Shown piece by piece: positions 8,727 to 17,201 of a stretch of 43,261 nucleotides of DNA. The first letter of the stretch is position 1, and each line of letters begins with the position of its first letter. The translations under genes and the position numbers were made by a program. The DNA comes from CAZMGT01 sp964565895 (lineage in GTDB: Bacteria; Armatimonadota; Zipacnadia; UBA1398; CAZMGT01), in contig CAZMGT010000029.1 of NCBI GenBank assembly GCA_964565895.1, forward strand, positions 1-43,261. Reading direction: 5' to 3'. The notes below the pieces were generated by a model. The model had not been told where the DNA came from. It was given only the letters and a program-made list of their open reading frames with translations, and ran no database searches.

Positions 8727-9638
8727 GTGGAGGAAGTAGCCTGCGACCTCTGCGGCGCAGACGAATATGCCGTAGTCGCCACGCGGGGGCGGTTTGGCAT
8801 GCCCCTGCGCACGGTAATTTGCCGCTGCTGCGGCTTGGTTTATACCAACCCCAGGCCCTCGCCGGAGCAGTATGAGGAGTTTTATCAAAAGCGCTATTGG
8901 GGGATGTACAAGCGCGCCGATGTGCCCGACGAGCGGTTTTTTCAAAAGCGCGTGCGCCGCATAACGCGGTTTTTCCAAGAGCTTCGGCCGTGGGTTGCCC
9001 CCGGGGCCTGCGTCCTAGATGTCGGCTGCGGCGTGGGCGCGCTTTTGCATCTTCTTTCCGAGCACGGCGCAACGTGCGTGGGCATCGAGCCCCATGAGGA
9101 ACACTCGCGCTTTGCCCGCGAGCGCACGGGCGCGGAGGTCTTCGCGGGGACGTTTGAGGAGGCCGCGGGCGAGCTGCGCCGGCGCGGGGCGCGGTTCGAC
9201 GTCGTCGTCTTTCGCCACGTGCTCGAGCACATGACCAGCCCCACACGCGCGCTGAAGCTTGCCCGCGAGCTGCTGCGCGAGGAGGGCGTGGTCTTTTTGG
9301 AAACGCCCAACGTAATGTATCCGGGGCAGGCGTTGGGCCGGTTTTTTCAGCTCGCCCACCCATATAACTTTTCGGCGAAGACGATGGCCCTTTTGCTGCG
9401 CAAGTGTGGCTTTGCGCCGCTGGAGATCCGCGAGCTAGACGACTGGACGCCCCGCGAGCGGCTGCAGGCGGTCGCACAAAGGGCCCCGGCGCCCGAGGCG
9501 ATCGATTTCGCACACGAGGGGCAGGACTGGCGCGAGGTCGTCCGCCGCCTGCGCCGCCATCGCTGGCTTTATCCGCTAACGCTGGGCAGCTTGCGCAAGA
9601 AGCTCGCCCACCTAGACAGGCTGCTCGGCCGAGCATAG
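8727..9638 (+). CDS. Zinc-finger class I SAM methyltransferase, copy 1
   Basis: 303-aa S-adenosylmethionine methyltransferase. The N-terminus carries a four-cysteine zinc site, C6-x2-C9 and C32-x2-C35 (CRCCGLVYTNPRPS). SAM motif I is VLDVGCGVG (96-104), with an acidic residue after strand 2 (CVGIEP) and the HVLEHM motif typical of this sugar/O-methyltransferase group. The start chosen is GTG 8727, which has GGTGAG 5 bases upstream and aligns with the start of the neighbouring paralog; longer frames reach GTG 8718 and TTG 8655. The next gene is a close paralog over its full length. Substrate unknown; position between glycosyltransferase genes suggests surface sugars. Confidence 0.87.
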   Translation: MEEVACDLCGADEYAVVATRGRFGMPLRTVICRCCGLVYTNPRPSPEQYEEFYQKRYWGMYKRADVPDERFFQKRVRRITRFFQELRPWVAPGACVLDVGCGVGALLHLLSEHGATCVGIEPHEEHSRFARERTGAEVFAGTFEEAAGELRRRGARFDVVVFRHVLEHMTSPTRALKLARELLREEGVVFLETPNVMYPGQALGRFFQLAHPYNFSAKTMALLLRKCGFAPLEIRELDDWTPRERLQAVAQRAPAPEAIDFAHEGQDWREVVRRLRRHRWLYPLTLGSLRKKLAHLDRLLGRA

Positions 9639-9667
9639 CCGAGCGGCAACCGAGCGGAGGGTGGCCC

Positions 9668-10576
9668 ATGTGGCACGAGGTGCGCTGCGACCTGTGCGGC
9701 GCGGACGACTACGAGGTTGTCGCTACCCGGGGGCGATTTCGCACGCCGTTGCGCGCCGTCGTCTGCCGGCGCTGTGGCCTCGTTTACCTCAACCCCAGGC
9801 CCTCCGCCGAGGACTATGCCCGGTTTTACGCCACGGAGTATTGGAAGCTGTTTAAAAACCGCGACGTGCCCGACGAGCGGTTTTTCCGCAAGCAGGTGCG
9901 CCGGGCGCGGCAGTTTGCCGAGGAGCTAGAGCGGCTGGTTGGCCCAGGGGCGCGGGTTCTCGACGTGGGCTGTGGCGTGGGCGGGCTGCTATATCGCCTG
10001 GCCCAGCGGGGGCTGCGCTGCGCGGGGATCGAGGCCCACCCGGAGCATGCGCGGGTTGCGCGCGAGCGCACAGGCGCCGAAATTTACACGGGAATGTTCG
10101 AGGAGGTGGCCCCCCGCCTGCAGCCGGAGCAGTTTCACGCAGTGGTCTTCCGCCATGTGCTCGAGCACATGGCTAGTCCCACGCAGGCTTTAGAGCAAGC
10201 GCGTCGGCTGCTGCGCGAGGGCGGGCTTGTCGTTGTCGAGTGCCCCAACGTAATGCACCCCGACCTGTCCTTTTCCCGCTACTTTAACATCGGGCACCCA
10301 TATAACTTCTCGCCTAAGACAATGGAGCTTCTTTTGCGCAAGTGCGCGTTTGCGCCGGTCGAGGTACGCGAGGTGGACGATTGGGTGCCGCGGGACCGAG
10401 TGCGCGCCGTTGCGCGAAGGGCAAATCCTGGCGCGGCCGTTGACTTTAAGCGCGAGGGGCAGGACTGGCGCGAAGTTATCCATCGCCTGCGCCGCCATCG
10501 CTGGCTTTATCCCCTGACGCTGGGGAGCCTGCGCAAGAAGCTGCGCAACTTAGACAGGCTGCTGGGATGGGGATAG
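9668..10576 (+). CDS. Zinc-finger class I SAM methyltransferase, copy 2
   Basis: 302-aa paralog of the preceding gene and collinear with it throughout: same CDLCGAD zinc knuckle, CRRCGLVYLNPRPS second knuckle, motif I VLDVGCGVG, FRHVLEHM, and a nearly identical C-terminus (HRWLYPLTLGSLRKKL). ATG 9668 has a strong GGAGG 7 bases upstream. It begins 29 bases after copy 1, so the two are surely co-transcribed. Both keep every motif, so both are probably active, perhaps on different hydroxyls or on successive sugars. It ends in TAG followed by 219 bases without a gene that I can support. Confidence 0.88.
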   Translation: MWHEVRCDLCGADDYEVVATRGRFRTPLRAVVCRRCGLVYLNPRPSAEDYARFYATEYWKLFKNRDVPDERFFRKQVRRARQFAEELERLVGPGARVLDVGCGVGGLLYRLAQRGLRCAGIEAHPEHARVARERTGAEIYTGMFEEVAPRLQPEQFHAVVFRHVLEHMASPTQALEQARRLLREGGLVVVECPNVMHPDLSFSRYFNIGHPYNFSPKTMELLLRKCAFAPVEVREVDDWVPRDRVRAVARRANPGAAVDFKREGQDWREVIHRLRRHRWLYPLTLGSLRKKLRNLDRLLGWG

Positions 10577-10795
10577 GAAAGGGTTGGGGAGTGCGCGAGT
10601 GGCGAAGTGTATATTAATATAAGTCGGCAACGGAACCGTCGGCGCCAGCGATGCCCCCTTCTTGCCTCAGAGCAGCCGGGCGCGATCTATGCGCCCCAAG
10701 CGCTCAAACGCAGGGAGCTTCATTTGGCCATAGACATCTTTGCGCGCTTCGCTTACCATAGGGATGAGGGCTCGTCAACAAGGGGGGCGCTTGTT

Positions 10796-11278
10796 GTGCG
10801 TAAAGCAACGATTAGTCTTCTTGCCGCTGCCGTCTTGCTTTTCGCTCTTGCTTCCTCCGCAGCGCGCGCCCAGTTCGGCATCTCCGCCGATGGGGTTTAC
10901 CTGGGCAGGCTAAGCGTAAATCGCTGGCATCCAGAGAGCACGGCCAACCCGTTTGGCCGCTATGGAAACAGCTTCTCCCCCCTCTCCCTGGCCAGCCCTT
11001 ACAGCCGCTACGGCAGCCGCTGGTCGCCCTATAGCTGGAGGAGCCCCTATGCCTATCGCGCCCCGCGCCTTTATGCCGCGGACGGCACATACCTGGGCAA
11101 GCTCAGCGCAAACCGGTTCGACCCCGAAAGCGTGTTTAACCCTTACAGCCGCTACGGCAACCCGCACTCGCCGGTATCCATTTGGAACCGCTATGGGCGC
11201 TATGGCAGCAAGCACTCGCCCTATAGCTGGAGAAACCCCTATGGCTCCTATGCCCCGCTCATCTACGGCGCCCGCTAG
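10796..11278 (+). CDS. Secreted YGxYGS-repeat protein
   Basis: 160-aa exported protein. GTG 10796 is preceded by AAGGGGGG and opens a signal peptide (about residues 1-27, ending ASSAARAQF). The mature part has two copies of a unit that starts GVYLGRLSVNRWHPES / GTYLGKLSANRFDPES and continues into aromatic repeats of the form N-P-[FY]-x-R-Y-G-x-x-x-S-P. I know this repeat from scattered hypothetical proteins in many phyla (four-fold beta-flower-like); no function is established. Arg, Tyr, Ser and Pro dominate and there is no Cys in the mature region. A longer frame back to 10607 exists but lacks a signal peptide at its start and is unlikely. Confidence 0.75.
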   Translation: MRKATISLLAAAVLLFALASSAARAQFGISADGVYLGRLSVNRWHPESTANPFGRYGNSFSPLSLASPYSRYGSRWSPYSWRSPYAYRAPRLYAADGTYLGKLSANRFDPESVFNPYSRYGNPHSPVSIWNRYGRYGSKHSPYSWRNPYGSYAPLIYGAR

Positions 11279-11340
11279 CGCGCGGGGCCAAAGCGAAGGT
11301 CGCGCACAGGGCGCAGGCTGGAAAACGCGCTCGCTAGCGG
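11272..11340. repeat. Nine-base inverted repeat between convergent genes
   Basis: CCGCTAGCG at 11272-11280 and CGCTAGCGG at 11332-11340 are perfect inverted copies 51 bases apart. They lie between the convergent YGxYGS gene and mutS2, and the left arm contains the TAG stop of the former. No T-run follows, so terminator function is unsupported and the symmetry may be partly chance. Confidence 0.25.
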
Positions 11341-11344
11341 GGGC

Positions 11345-13687
11345 CTAAAGCTCGGCGATCGTCACACCCGTGCCGCCCTCGTGTTGCTCGGCGAAGCGAA
11401 AGCTTTTTACCAGGCGGTGGTTTTTCAAAAACTCGCGCACGCCCTCGCGCAGGGCCCCCGTCCCTTTGCCGTGGATGATGTATACCCTGTCCAGCTCGGC
11501 GAGCGAGGCGTCGTCGAGGAATTTATCCAAAAGCAGCGTGGCCTCATCCACTGTCAGCCCGCGGAGGTCAATCTCGCGCTTTGCGGCAAAGGTTTTTTCC
11601 AGACGAAGCTGCCCCACCATGTCTCGCGTCTCCTCGGCCACGGGCTGGTCTACAAGCTCGAGCTCAGCCGTGGGAACCTCCATTTTCACCGCGCCCACGG
11701 AGACCTCCACCCGGCCGTCTTCGTCCGGCGCGCTCAGAGCGACCCCCCGCTTGCCGATGCTGCGCAGCAGTACGGCATCGCCCGGGCGAATGTCGGGTAG
11801 CTCGGCGGGGGGAGGAGTTGTGGCCCGCGCTTCTTCTTCGGCGACACGCTGCTCCAGCGCTTTAAGCCGGTCCACCGCACGCTGGGTGGCCTTGCCCTCG
11901 CGCGGCTGGCGGCGCAGCTCCTCTAAGATCCGCCGCGCCTCCTCGCGCGCCTCGCTGACGATGCGCCGGGCCTCGGCAAAACCCTCGCGCTGCGCCCGCT
12001 CGCGCTCCTCGCGCAAAAGCTGGGCCTCGCGCCGCGCGCGCTCCGCCTCGGCGGTGTGTTCTGCGCAGGCATCCTCAAGCGCCTGGCGTTCGCGCTCCAG
12101 GGCGCGCCGCGCGCGTTCCATCTCGGCCACCGCCTCCTCCAGGCGCTTGGTTTCCGTGGAGAGCATCGCCCGGCCATGTTCCAGGACCTCGCGGGGAACC
12201 CCCAGTCGCTCGGCGATGGCAAACGCGTTGCTGCTCCCAGGAAGCCCGATGCGCAAATGATAGGTGGGGGCGAGAGTTTCCGGATCGAATTCCACCGAGG
12301 CGTTGCACACGCGCTCCTCGGCTTCGGCGAAAATCTTTAGGTCGTTAAGGTGCGTGGTAGCCAAAACAAGCGCCCCGCGCGCCTTAAGGTAGCGCAAAAT
12401 GGCTATGCCCAACGCCGCCCCCTCGCTGGGGTCGGTCCCCGCGCCCAGCTCATCCAAAAGCACAAGGCAGCGCGGCCCCGTGCGCTCTAAAATGCGCGTA
12501 ATGTTCGACATGTGCGCGGAGAACGTGGAGAGGCTTTGCTCGATCGACTGCTCGTCGCCGATGTCCGCGAAAATGTCGCGAAACACGGGAATTTCGCTGC
12601 GCTCGTCCGCGGGGATATGCAGCCCCGCGTGGGCCATTGCCGAAAGCAGGCCAACGGTCTTTAGCGACACGGTCTTCCCGCCTGTGTTCGGCCCGGTAAT
12701 GAGCAACACGTCGAACTCCTCGCCCACCCAGACATCAATAGGCACGACTTCCTCCGGGGGAATAAGCGGGTGGCGCGCGCGGAGCAGGCGCAGGCAGCCG
12801 CGCTCAGCGATCTGCGGCTCCGCGGCGTCGCAGTCCAGCGAGTACTTCGCTCGGGCAAAGACAAAATCCAGCCGCGCCGCAGCGTCGAGCGACTGAGCAA
12901 CCTCCTCGGCAGCCCTGCCCAGCTCTGCGCTTAACGCGCGCAAAATCCGCCGCAGCTCGTGTTGCTCCGCGGCGCGCGCCGCCTGTAGCTCGTTGCCCTG
13001 CTCGATGACCTCCTCGGGCTCAAGAAACACCGTCGCCCCGCTTGCCGAGGCATCGTGCACGATCCCGCGCACCGCCCCCTTAAACTCCGCCTTAATCGGC
13101 ACGCACGGCCGGTCGTTGCGCACAGTGACAAGGCGATCCTGCAGGTAGCGCTGCACTTGGGGGTTATTTAAAAACGCGCTTAGCGTGCGCTCGATGCTCT
13201 CTTGGATTTTGCGCATCCTGCGCCTCAGCCGCAGTAGTTCCGGGCTTGCGTTGTCCGCTATCTGGCCATCCTCGGAGACGACGCGAGCGATCTCTTCCTC
13301 CAACGCAGGAAAGCCGCGCACGCTGCGGGCGAGGGCGGCAATTTGCGGAAAGGGCGAGGCATGGCGGCGGAAAAATTGCTCAAGCAGGCGCAGCGCGCGC
13401 AAGGTTTTCGCCACCGCGAGAAACTCCCCCGGCTCAAGCGTTCCCCCACGCCTCGCGCGGGCGAGCAGCTCGTGCACATCCTCGATCCCCGAAAACGGGG
13501 GCGCTCCGCTCTCCCCGAGCAGCGCGCGCGCCTGCGCCGTCTGCTCGAGCTGCTCGCGGATCCACTGCGCGTCGCTGCGCGGGGCAAGCCGGCGGGCAAG
13601 CGCGCGGCCCAGCGAAGTGGCGCAGCGCTCGACTACCTTGGCCACGATTTTGCCAAACTCGAGCTTTTCCAGGCTCTTTTCGTCCAT
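11345..13687 (-). CDS. mutS2: MutS2 (recombination/ribosome-collision ATPase with Smr domain)
   Basis: 780-aa MutS2, full length. It has the MutS core and ABC-type ATPase with Walker A GPNTGGKT (332-339), Walker B CLVLLDELGAGTDPSEG and a His in ATTHLNDLK. A long charged coiled coil (about 500-620) follows, then a KOW-like segment and a C-terminal Smr domain with DLRGLTVDEA and HGKGTGALREGV, the nuclease-associated motif. MutS2 proteins act on branched DNA and, in Bacillus, on collided ribosomes; they do not take part in mismatch repair. ATG 13687 is preferred (MDEKSLEKLEF matches the family start); TTG 13708 is also possible. There is no strong ribosome site, and a TATAAT lies just upstream. 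Confidence 0.95.
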   Translation of the reverse strand: MDEKSLEKLEFGKIVAKVVERCATSLGRALARRLAPRSDAQWIREQLEQTAQARALLGESGAPPFSGIEDVHELLARARRGGTLEPGEFLAVAKTLRALRLLEQFFRRHASPFPQIAALARSVRGFPALEEEIARVVSEDGQIADNASPELLRLRRRMRKIQESIERTLSAFLNNPQVQRYLQDRLVTVRNDRPCVPIKAEFKGAVRGIVHDASASGATVFLEPEEVIEQGNELQAARAAEQHELRRILRALSAELGRAAEEVAQSLDAAARLDFVFARAKYSLDCDAAEPQIAERGCLRLLRARHPLIPPEEVVPIDVWVGEEFDVLLITGPNTGGKTVSLKTVGLLSAMAHAGLHIPADERSEIPVFRDIFADIGDEQSIEQSLSTFSAHMSNITRILERTGPRCLVLLDELGAGTDPSEGAALGIAILRYLKARGALVLATTHLNDLKIFAEAEERVCNASVEFDPETLAPTYHLRIGLPGSSNAFAIAERLGVPREVLEHGRAMLSTETKRLEEAVAEMERARRALERERQALEDACAEHTAEAERARREAQLLREERERAQREGFAEARRIVSEAREEARRILEELRRQPREGKATQRAVDRLKALEQRVAEEEARATTPPPAELPDIRPGDAVLLRSIGKRGVALSAPDEDGRVEVSVGAVKMEVPTAELELVDQPVAEETRDMVGQLRLEKTFAAKREIDLRGLTVDEATLLLDKFLDDASLAELDRVYIIHGKGTGALREGVREFLKNHRLVKSFRFAEQHEGGTGVTIAEL

Positions 13688-13722
13688 CGTTCTTGGTCGA
13701 ACCGCCAAGCGCTTTAAGCGGT

Positions 13723-13728
13723 ATTATA
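13723..13728 (-). promoter_or_regulatory. Putative -10 element for mutS2
   Basis: A perfect TATAAT reads toward mutS2, 35 bases before its ATG. The best -35 (TTGCCC) would need a 20-base spacer, which is long, so this is a weak promoter call resting on the -10 alone. Confidence 0.35.
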
Positions 13729-13903
13729 GCCAAACGCAGAAAAACACGGGGCAAATGCGCTTTGCGATCGCAGGAGGTTCGCGCGCGGGCATGGCAAAAC
13801 TGTAAACTGAGGCTGTGCCTGTAGCGAGGGAACCGCGGCTGAGCGGCGCGCCTGCGCCGGCGTGTCCCGCTGGGCAGGGCATGCGGCGGAAGGAGGAACG
13901 ACG

Positions 13904-15187
13904 ATGAGGATCCGCTGTCCCGATTGCGGCGCGGTGATCGAGGTCGAGGGCAAGCAGCCGGGCGACCAGGTGCAGTGCGAGTGCGGCCGGCCGCTGACCA
14001 TTCCCGGAGCGGGTCCGGTGCAGCGCGAGCGGCGGCGCCCGCGGAAGCCGCCCACGCTTACTCCTCCGCCCGCCGCGGCCAAGCCGCCCGAGCCCACGCC
14101 TCCGCCGCCTCCTCCTGAGCCCGAGGCTCCGCCGGAGCCCGCGCCGCCTCCCGTGGAGGCCGAGGAAAAGCCTGCCGAGGCTCCAGCTCCCCCTCCTCCC
14201 GAGCCGCCGAAGGAGCCCGAGCCTGCCCCGCCCCCGCCTGAGGGCGAGGAGGAGACCGTGTCCATCTCCGGCCTGAGTTTGGCCAAGGCCCTGTCCGGCC
14301 TGAAACTCACCCCGGAGGGCACCGCTGAGGCCCCGCCGGCACGCGAAGCTCCGCCCGAACAACCGCCCGCGGAGGCCGAGAAGCCCCCCGAGCCCGCGGA
14401 GGAGCGGGCCACGGCGAAGCTCTTGCCCATTGAGGAAGAGGTCGAGGAGGAACTTGCTCCCCCGCCCCCGCTAGAGGAGGCCGAGGAAGCGCCCGCGGCC
14501 GAAGCCCCCGCCGCCGAGCGGGAGGCCGCCGAAGCTCCGCCCGCGGAGGAATATGAGATTCCTTCCGAGGTCCCGGAGGAAGCGGTCGAAGCGTTAAAGG
14601 AGCTGCGGGCGACGGCGCCGGCGCGGGCCGAGGGCGTCGCCGCGCAGGTGGAGCAGGAGCTGGCCCAGGCGTTTGCCCGCCCGCGGCTCGGCGAGCCGCC
14701 GGTTACCGGGTTGGACTTGGAGTCTGCCGCTGCGGAACGCCAGCCCCCGCCTTCTGCCCCGCCGTTTATCCCGCTCGAGCCTCCCGAAGCGGAGAAGGTC
14801 GAGGAGGCCGCCGAGGGCGAAGAGCGGCCCGAGGCGGAACAGGCCGAAGGCGAGGAGGCCGCCCCGCAAGCCGAGGGCCCGCCCGAGCTGGCCCTGGGCC
14901 CGGCACCGCAGGTTCGGTGGTGGCAGCAGTTTTGGTTTGCTCTGCTTGTCGCCATTCTCTGCGTCCCTCTGCTAGGCGTGGTCCTATACTGGCTCAACCC
15001 GGTAGCCTCGACGACTAAGAAGCTCATCTTTACCATCGTTATCTTGGGCCTGCCTATTATCCTCGCCGTCCTGGTCATGATGGGGTTGGTGGCACTGCCG
15101 TTCTTCGTGCCCCCCACGCCCACGCCCGCAGCGGGCGGCGCAGAGGCTGCGGCAACACCAGCGGCGATCATCGCCCTGTGGTGGTAG
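13904..15187 (+). CDS. Zinc-ribbon, acidic Pro-rich, C-terminal two-helix membrane protein
   Basis: 427-aa protein of unknown function. The N-terminus is a small zinc ribbon, CPDCG (4-8) and CECG (about 27-30), like the MJ0042-type finger seen in many membrane-associated regulators. Residues about 40-330 are a low-complexity Pro/Glu/Ala linker. The C-terminus has two helices (FWFALLVAILCVPLLGVVLYW and LIFTIVILGLPIILAVLVMM) and a short PTPTPA tail. This predicts a cytoplasmic zinc finger tethered at a distance from the membrane. ATG 13904 has AAGGAGGA ideally placed. The long open frame on the opposite strand is a by-product of the biased composition. Confidence 0.8.
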   Translation: MRIRCPDCGAVIEVEGKQPGDQVQCECGRPLTIPGAGPVQRERRRPRKPPTLTPPPAAAKPPEPTPPPPPPEPEAPPEPAPPPVEAEEKPAEAPAPPPPEPPKEPEPAPPPPEGEEETVSISGLSLAKALSGLKLTPEGTAEAPPAREAPPEQPPAEAEKPPEPAEERATAKLLPIEEEVEEELAPPPPLEEAEEAPAAEAPAAEREAAEAPPAEEYEIPSEVPEEAVEALKELRATAPARAEGVAAQVEQELAQAFARPRLGEPPVTGLDLESAAAERQPPPSAPPFIPLEPPEAEKVEEAAEGEERPEAEQAEGEEAAPQAEGPPELALGPAPQVRWWQQFWFALLVAILCVPLLGVVLYWLNPVASTTKKLIFTIVILGLPIILAVLVMMGLVALPFFVPPTPTPAAGGAEAAATPAAIIALWW

Positions 15188-15255
15188 GCCGCGCTCCGCT
15201 AAGGAGCAGGGCGCGCCAGCGCACATACGGCAGCCGCGCTCTCGCCGGCTAGCGC

Positions 15256-15873
15256 TTGTCCGCGCAGGGGAAAAAAGGGTGCTGCGCCTTGCCCCACTGG
15301 CAACCACCCGCCCATGCCGAAGCCGCGCAGGGCGCCGCGTGCGAGCAACGGCAACCGACGTTGTGGCAGCGTGCGGCGAGCTTTGCGCGCTCGATAGCAG
15401 TTACCGAGCCGGTTGCCCGGCGGCGCGAGCTTGCCGCGGACATCGTGCAGCTTGTGGGCATCCCCGCGGTGTTTTTCGTGCTTTGGTTCGTCCCCGTTTC
15501 CCCGACGCTTGTTGGGGCGCACGAGCGGCTGGGCCTGCCCCCGTGCACGATGCGCACGCTGCTTGGGATTCCCTGTCCCGGGTGCGGCGCGACGACGGGG
15601 ATTATTCTCCTGCTCCACGGGCAAGTGGGGCTGGCTTTTTTGGCAAGCCTCCTCGCCCCGCCGGTGTTCTTGGGCCTTGTCTGCGTTTGGGCCAAGAGCG
15701 CCTATGCCGTGCTTTTCCGCCGGCGGGTGATCGTGCTCCGTGGGCCGGCGCCCGGGCGGGCTGCGGTATATGTCTTTGCCTTTGTGATGGTTGCTTGGGT
15801 GTATAAGATCGCCACCTATTTTTACATCATGCACCGCATCAGCGAGGGGACATGGCCGCTATGCTCGGGCTAG
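15256..15873 (+). CDS. DUF2752 family membrane protein
   Basis: Up to 205 aa. It shows the DUF2752 signature IPCPGCGATTGIILLLHG (about 114-131), with helices on either side (GIPAVFFVLWFVP, LAFLASLLAPPVFLGLVCVW, VYVFAFVMVAWVYKIAT). The family consists of small inner-membrane proteins of unknown function with a conserved CPxCG motif. The N-terminus is uncertain: TTG 15256 gives the longest frame but has no clear ribosome site, and a Cys/His/Gln-rich extension of about 65 residues precedes the first helix. It lies 68 bases after the zinc-ribbon membrane protein, perhaps co-transcribed. Its TAG stop overlaps the TAG stop of the convergent gene within one CTAG. Confidence 0.72.
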   Translation: MSAQGKKGCCALPHWQPPAHAEAAQGAACEQRQPTLWQRAASFARSIAVTEPVARRRELAADIVQLVGIPAVFFVLWFVPVSPTLVGAHERLGLPPCTMRTLLGIPCPGCGATTGIILLLHGQVGLAFLASLLAPPVFLGLVCVWAKSAYAVLFRRRVIVLRGPAPGRAAVYVFAFVMVAWVYKIATYFYIMHRISEGTWPLCSG

Positions 15874-17144
15874 CTTTGCCCGCGCCTTTGTAGCACGGCG
15901 TTTGCCTGCTGCATCGCCCGGCTCATCGCCTTTTTCACCGACTTTTCCTTGCCCGACCAAATTGCCTGCAGCGCTTGGGCGATGTAGTCGGCCACTTCGT
16001 TCCACTCCGGAATGTTCGGCGGCTTTACGCCCTGCTCAATGGCCATCAAAAACGCCTCGCCGTTATAGGGCAGGTCTGGCGAGCGGAAATACTCCTCGGC
16101 CACGGCGATACGGCTGGGCATTTTCTGCAGCCGCTCCGCCATAAACCGCTGCGACTCGGGCGACATGAGAAACTTAAATAGCTCCCACGCCGCCTGCACA
16201 TTGTGCGTCGTGGCGCTGATCGCATAGTTTTCCGTGCCGAGCATCGTTGCCGCGCGCTTGCCCCGAGGAAGCACCTGGACGTCCCAGTCTAACTCCTCTG
16301 CGGTGAGGAGAAACTGGATATCCCACGGCCCGCTCATATACATCCCGATCTTGCCCGAGGCAAACGAGGTTAGGCTGTCGTCGAACCCAACTGCGGTATC
16401 ACCTGGGCAGACGTGGTGCTTCCAGCGCAGGTCGCGCACCCACTCCAAGGCTTGCACGGCGGCGGGCTCGTCGAGGGTTAGCCGGCGGCGGTCGGGCGTT
16501 GTGATCCGCCCCCCGTTCTGCCAGATCCAGGGATAAATGCGCGCGCCGGCGTAGTCGATAATCGTCCCATATTGATCAATCCGCCCGTCGCCGTCGGTGT
16601 CTACGGTAAGCGCCTTGGCGTATTCTAAGAACGTGTCCCACGTCCAGTCGGGGTCGGGATAGGGCAGGCCCGCCTCGTCGAACAGCTCTTTGTTGTAGAA
16701 CATGGTATACACCGAGGCGTAGCGGGGGATGGAGTAGAGCTTGCCCTCCACGCGGCAGAGGTCGATTAACCCGGGGTAAAACTCGTCGAGGTTAAACTCC
16801 GGGTCTTTGGCGATAAGCTCGTCTAGAGGGAGAAGCAGACCTTTTGCAGCAAAGGCCACGAAAAACGCGCCGTGGATGGACATGATGTCCGGAGGGTCGC
16901 CCGCGGCGAACAGGTTTTGCAGCTTGGTCATCGCCGCGTCGCTCGGGTCGTTGGCGATCTGCACGTGAATTTCGGGGTGGGTCTGCTGGAACTTTTCGAT
17001 AAGCTCCTGGTTTGCCTGAAGCTCCTGGGGGCGGGTCCAGGTGAAAAGAACAATGGGCTGCTCCTCGGAGGAGCAGCCGGAAAGGGCAACGGCCAAATAG
17101 ATGACAAGGCAGGCGCGCGCCGCCTGCCAGATAAAGCGACTCAT
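15870..17144 (-). CDS. Extracellular solute-binding lipoprotein, family 1 (sugar)
   Basis: 424-aa UgpB/MalE-type binding lipoprotein. The signal peptide ends at a canonical lipobox LSGC (C24). The mature protein shows FTWTRPQELQANQELIEKF, GDPPDIMSIHG, PRYASVYTMFYNKELFDEAG and a C-terminal AAWELFKFLMSPESQRF, all typical of this class of ABC sugar-binding proteins. No permease or ATPase for this class is adjacent; the importer at 29456-33172 is of the different ribose type. It therefore either works with a transporter elsewhere or has a sensing role. ATG 17144 has GAGAGG upstream. It follows an 80-aa membrane protein by 57 bases. Confidence 0.9.
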   Translation of the reverse strand: MSRFIWQAARACLVIYLAVALSGCSSEEQPIVLFTWTRPQELQANQELIEKFQQTHPEIHVQIANDPSDAAMTKLQNLFAAGDPPDIMSIHGAFFVAFAAKGLLLPLDELIAKDPEFNLDEFYPGLIDLCRVEGKLYSIPRYASVYTMFYNKELFDEAGLPYPDPDWTWDTFLEYAKALTVDTDGDGRIDQYGTIIDYAGARIYPWIWQNGGRITTPDRRRLTLDEPAAVQALEWVRDLRWKHHVCPGDTAVGFDDSLTSFASGKIGMYMSGPWDIQFLLTAEELDWDVQVLPRGKRAATMLGTENYAISATTHNVQAAWELFKFLMSPESQRFMAERLQKMPSRIAVAEEYFRSPDLPYNGEAFLMAIEQGVKPPNIPEWNEVADYIAQALQAIWSGKEKSVKKAMSRAMQQANAVLQRRGQS

Positions 17145-17201
17145 GCGCCTCTCACGCTTTCCTCGCCCCACGGCCTACGAAGGCGATGTGCCCCGCAGGC
17201 C

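Noticed and set aside
8608..9669. A 353-codon minus-strand open frame over the first methyltransferase
   Set aside because: No recognisable domain, Arg/Pro/Ala-rich, and fully antisense to a gene with intact SAM and zinc motifs.
10610..10621. Palindrome TATATTAATATA before the YGxYGS gene
   Set aside because: It could be an AT-rich promoter element but there is no -35 at a usable distance, and it lies about 175 bases from the start codon.
10607..10795. N-terminal extension of the YGxYGS protein
   Set aside because: The signal peptide begins at GTG 10796 with its own ribosome site; the extension would bury it.
13714..15171. A 485-codon minus-strand open frame
   Set aside because: It is Ser/Ala/Gly low-complexity and mirrors the Pro/Glu-rich real gene on the plus strand, which has a strong ribosome site, a zinc ribbon and membrane helices. 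Stop-poor antisense frames are expected at this composition.
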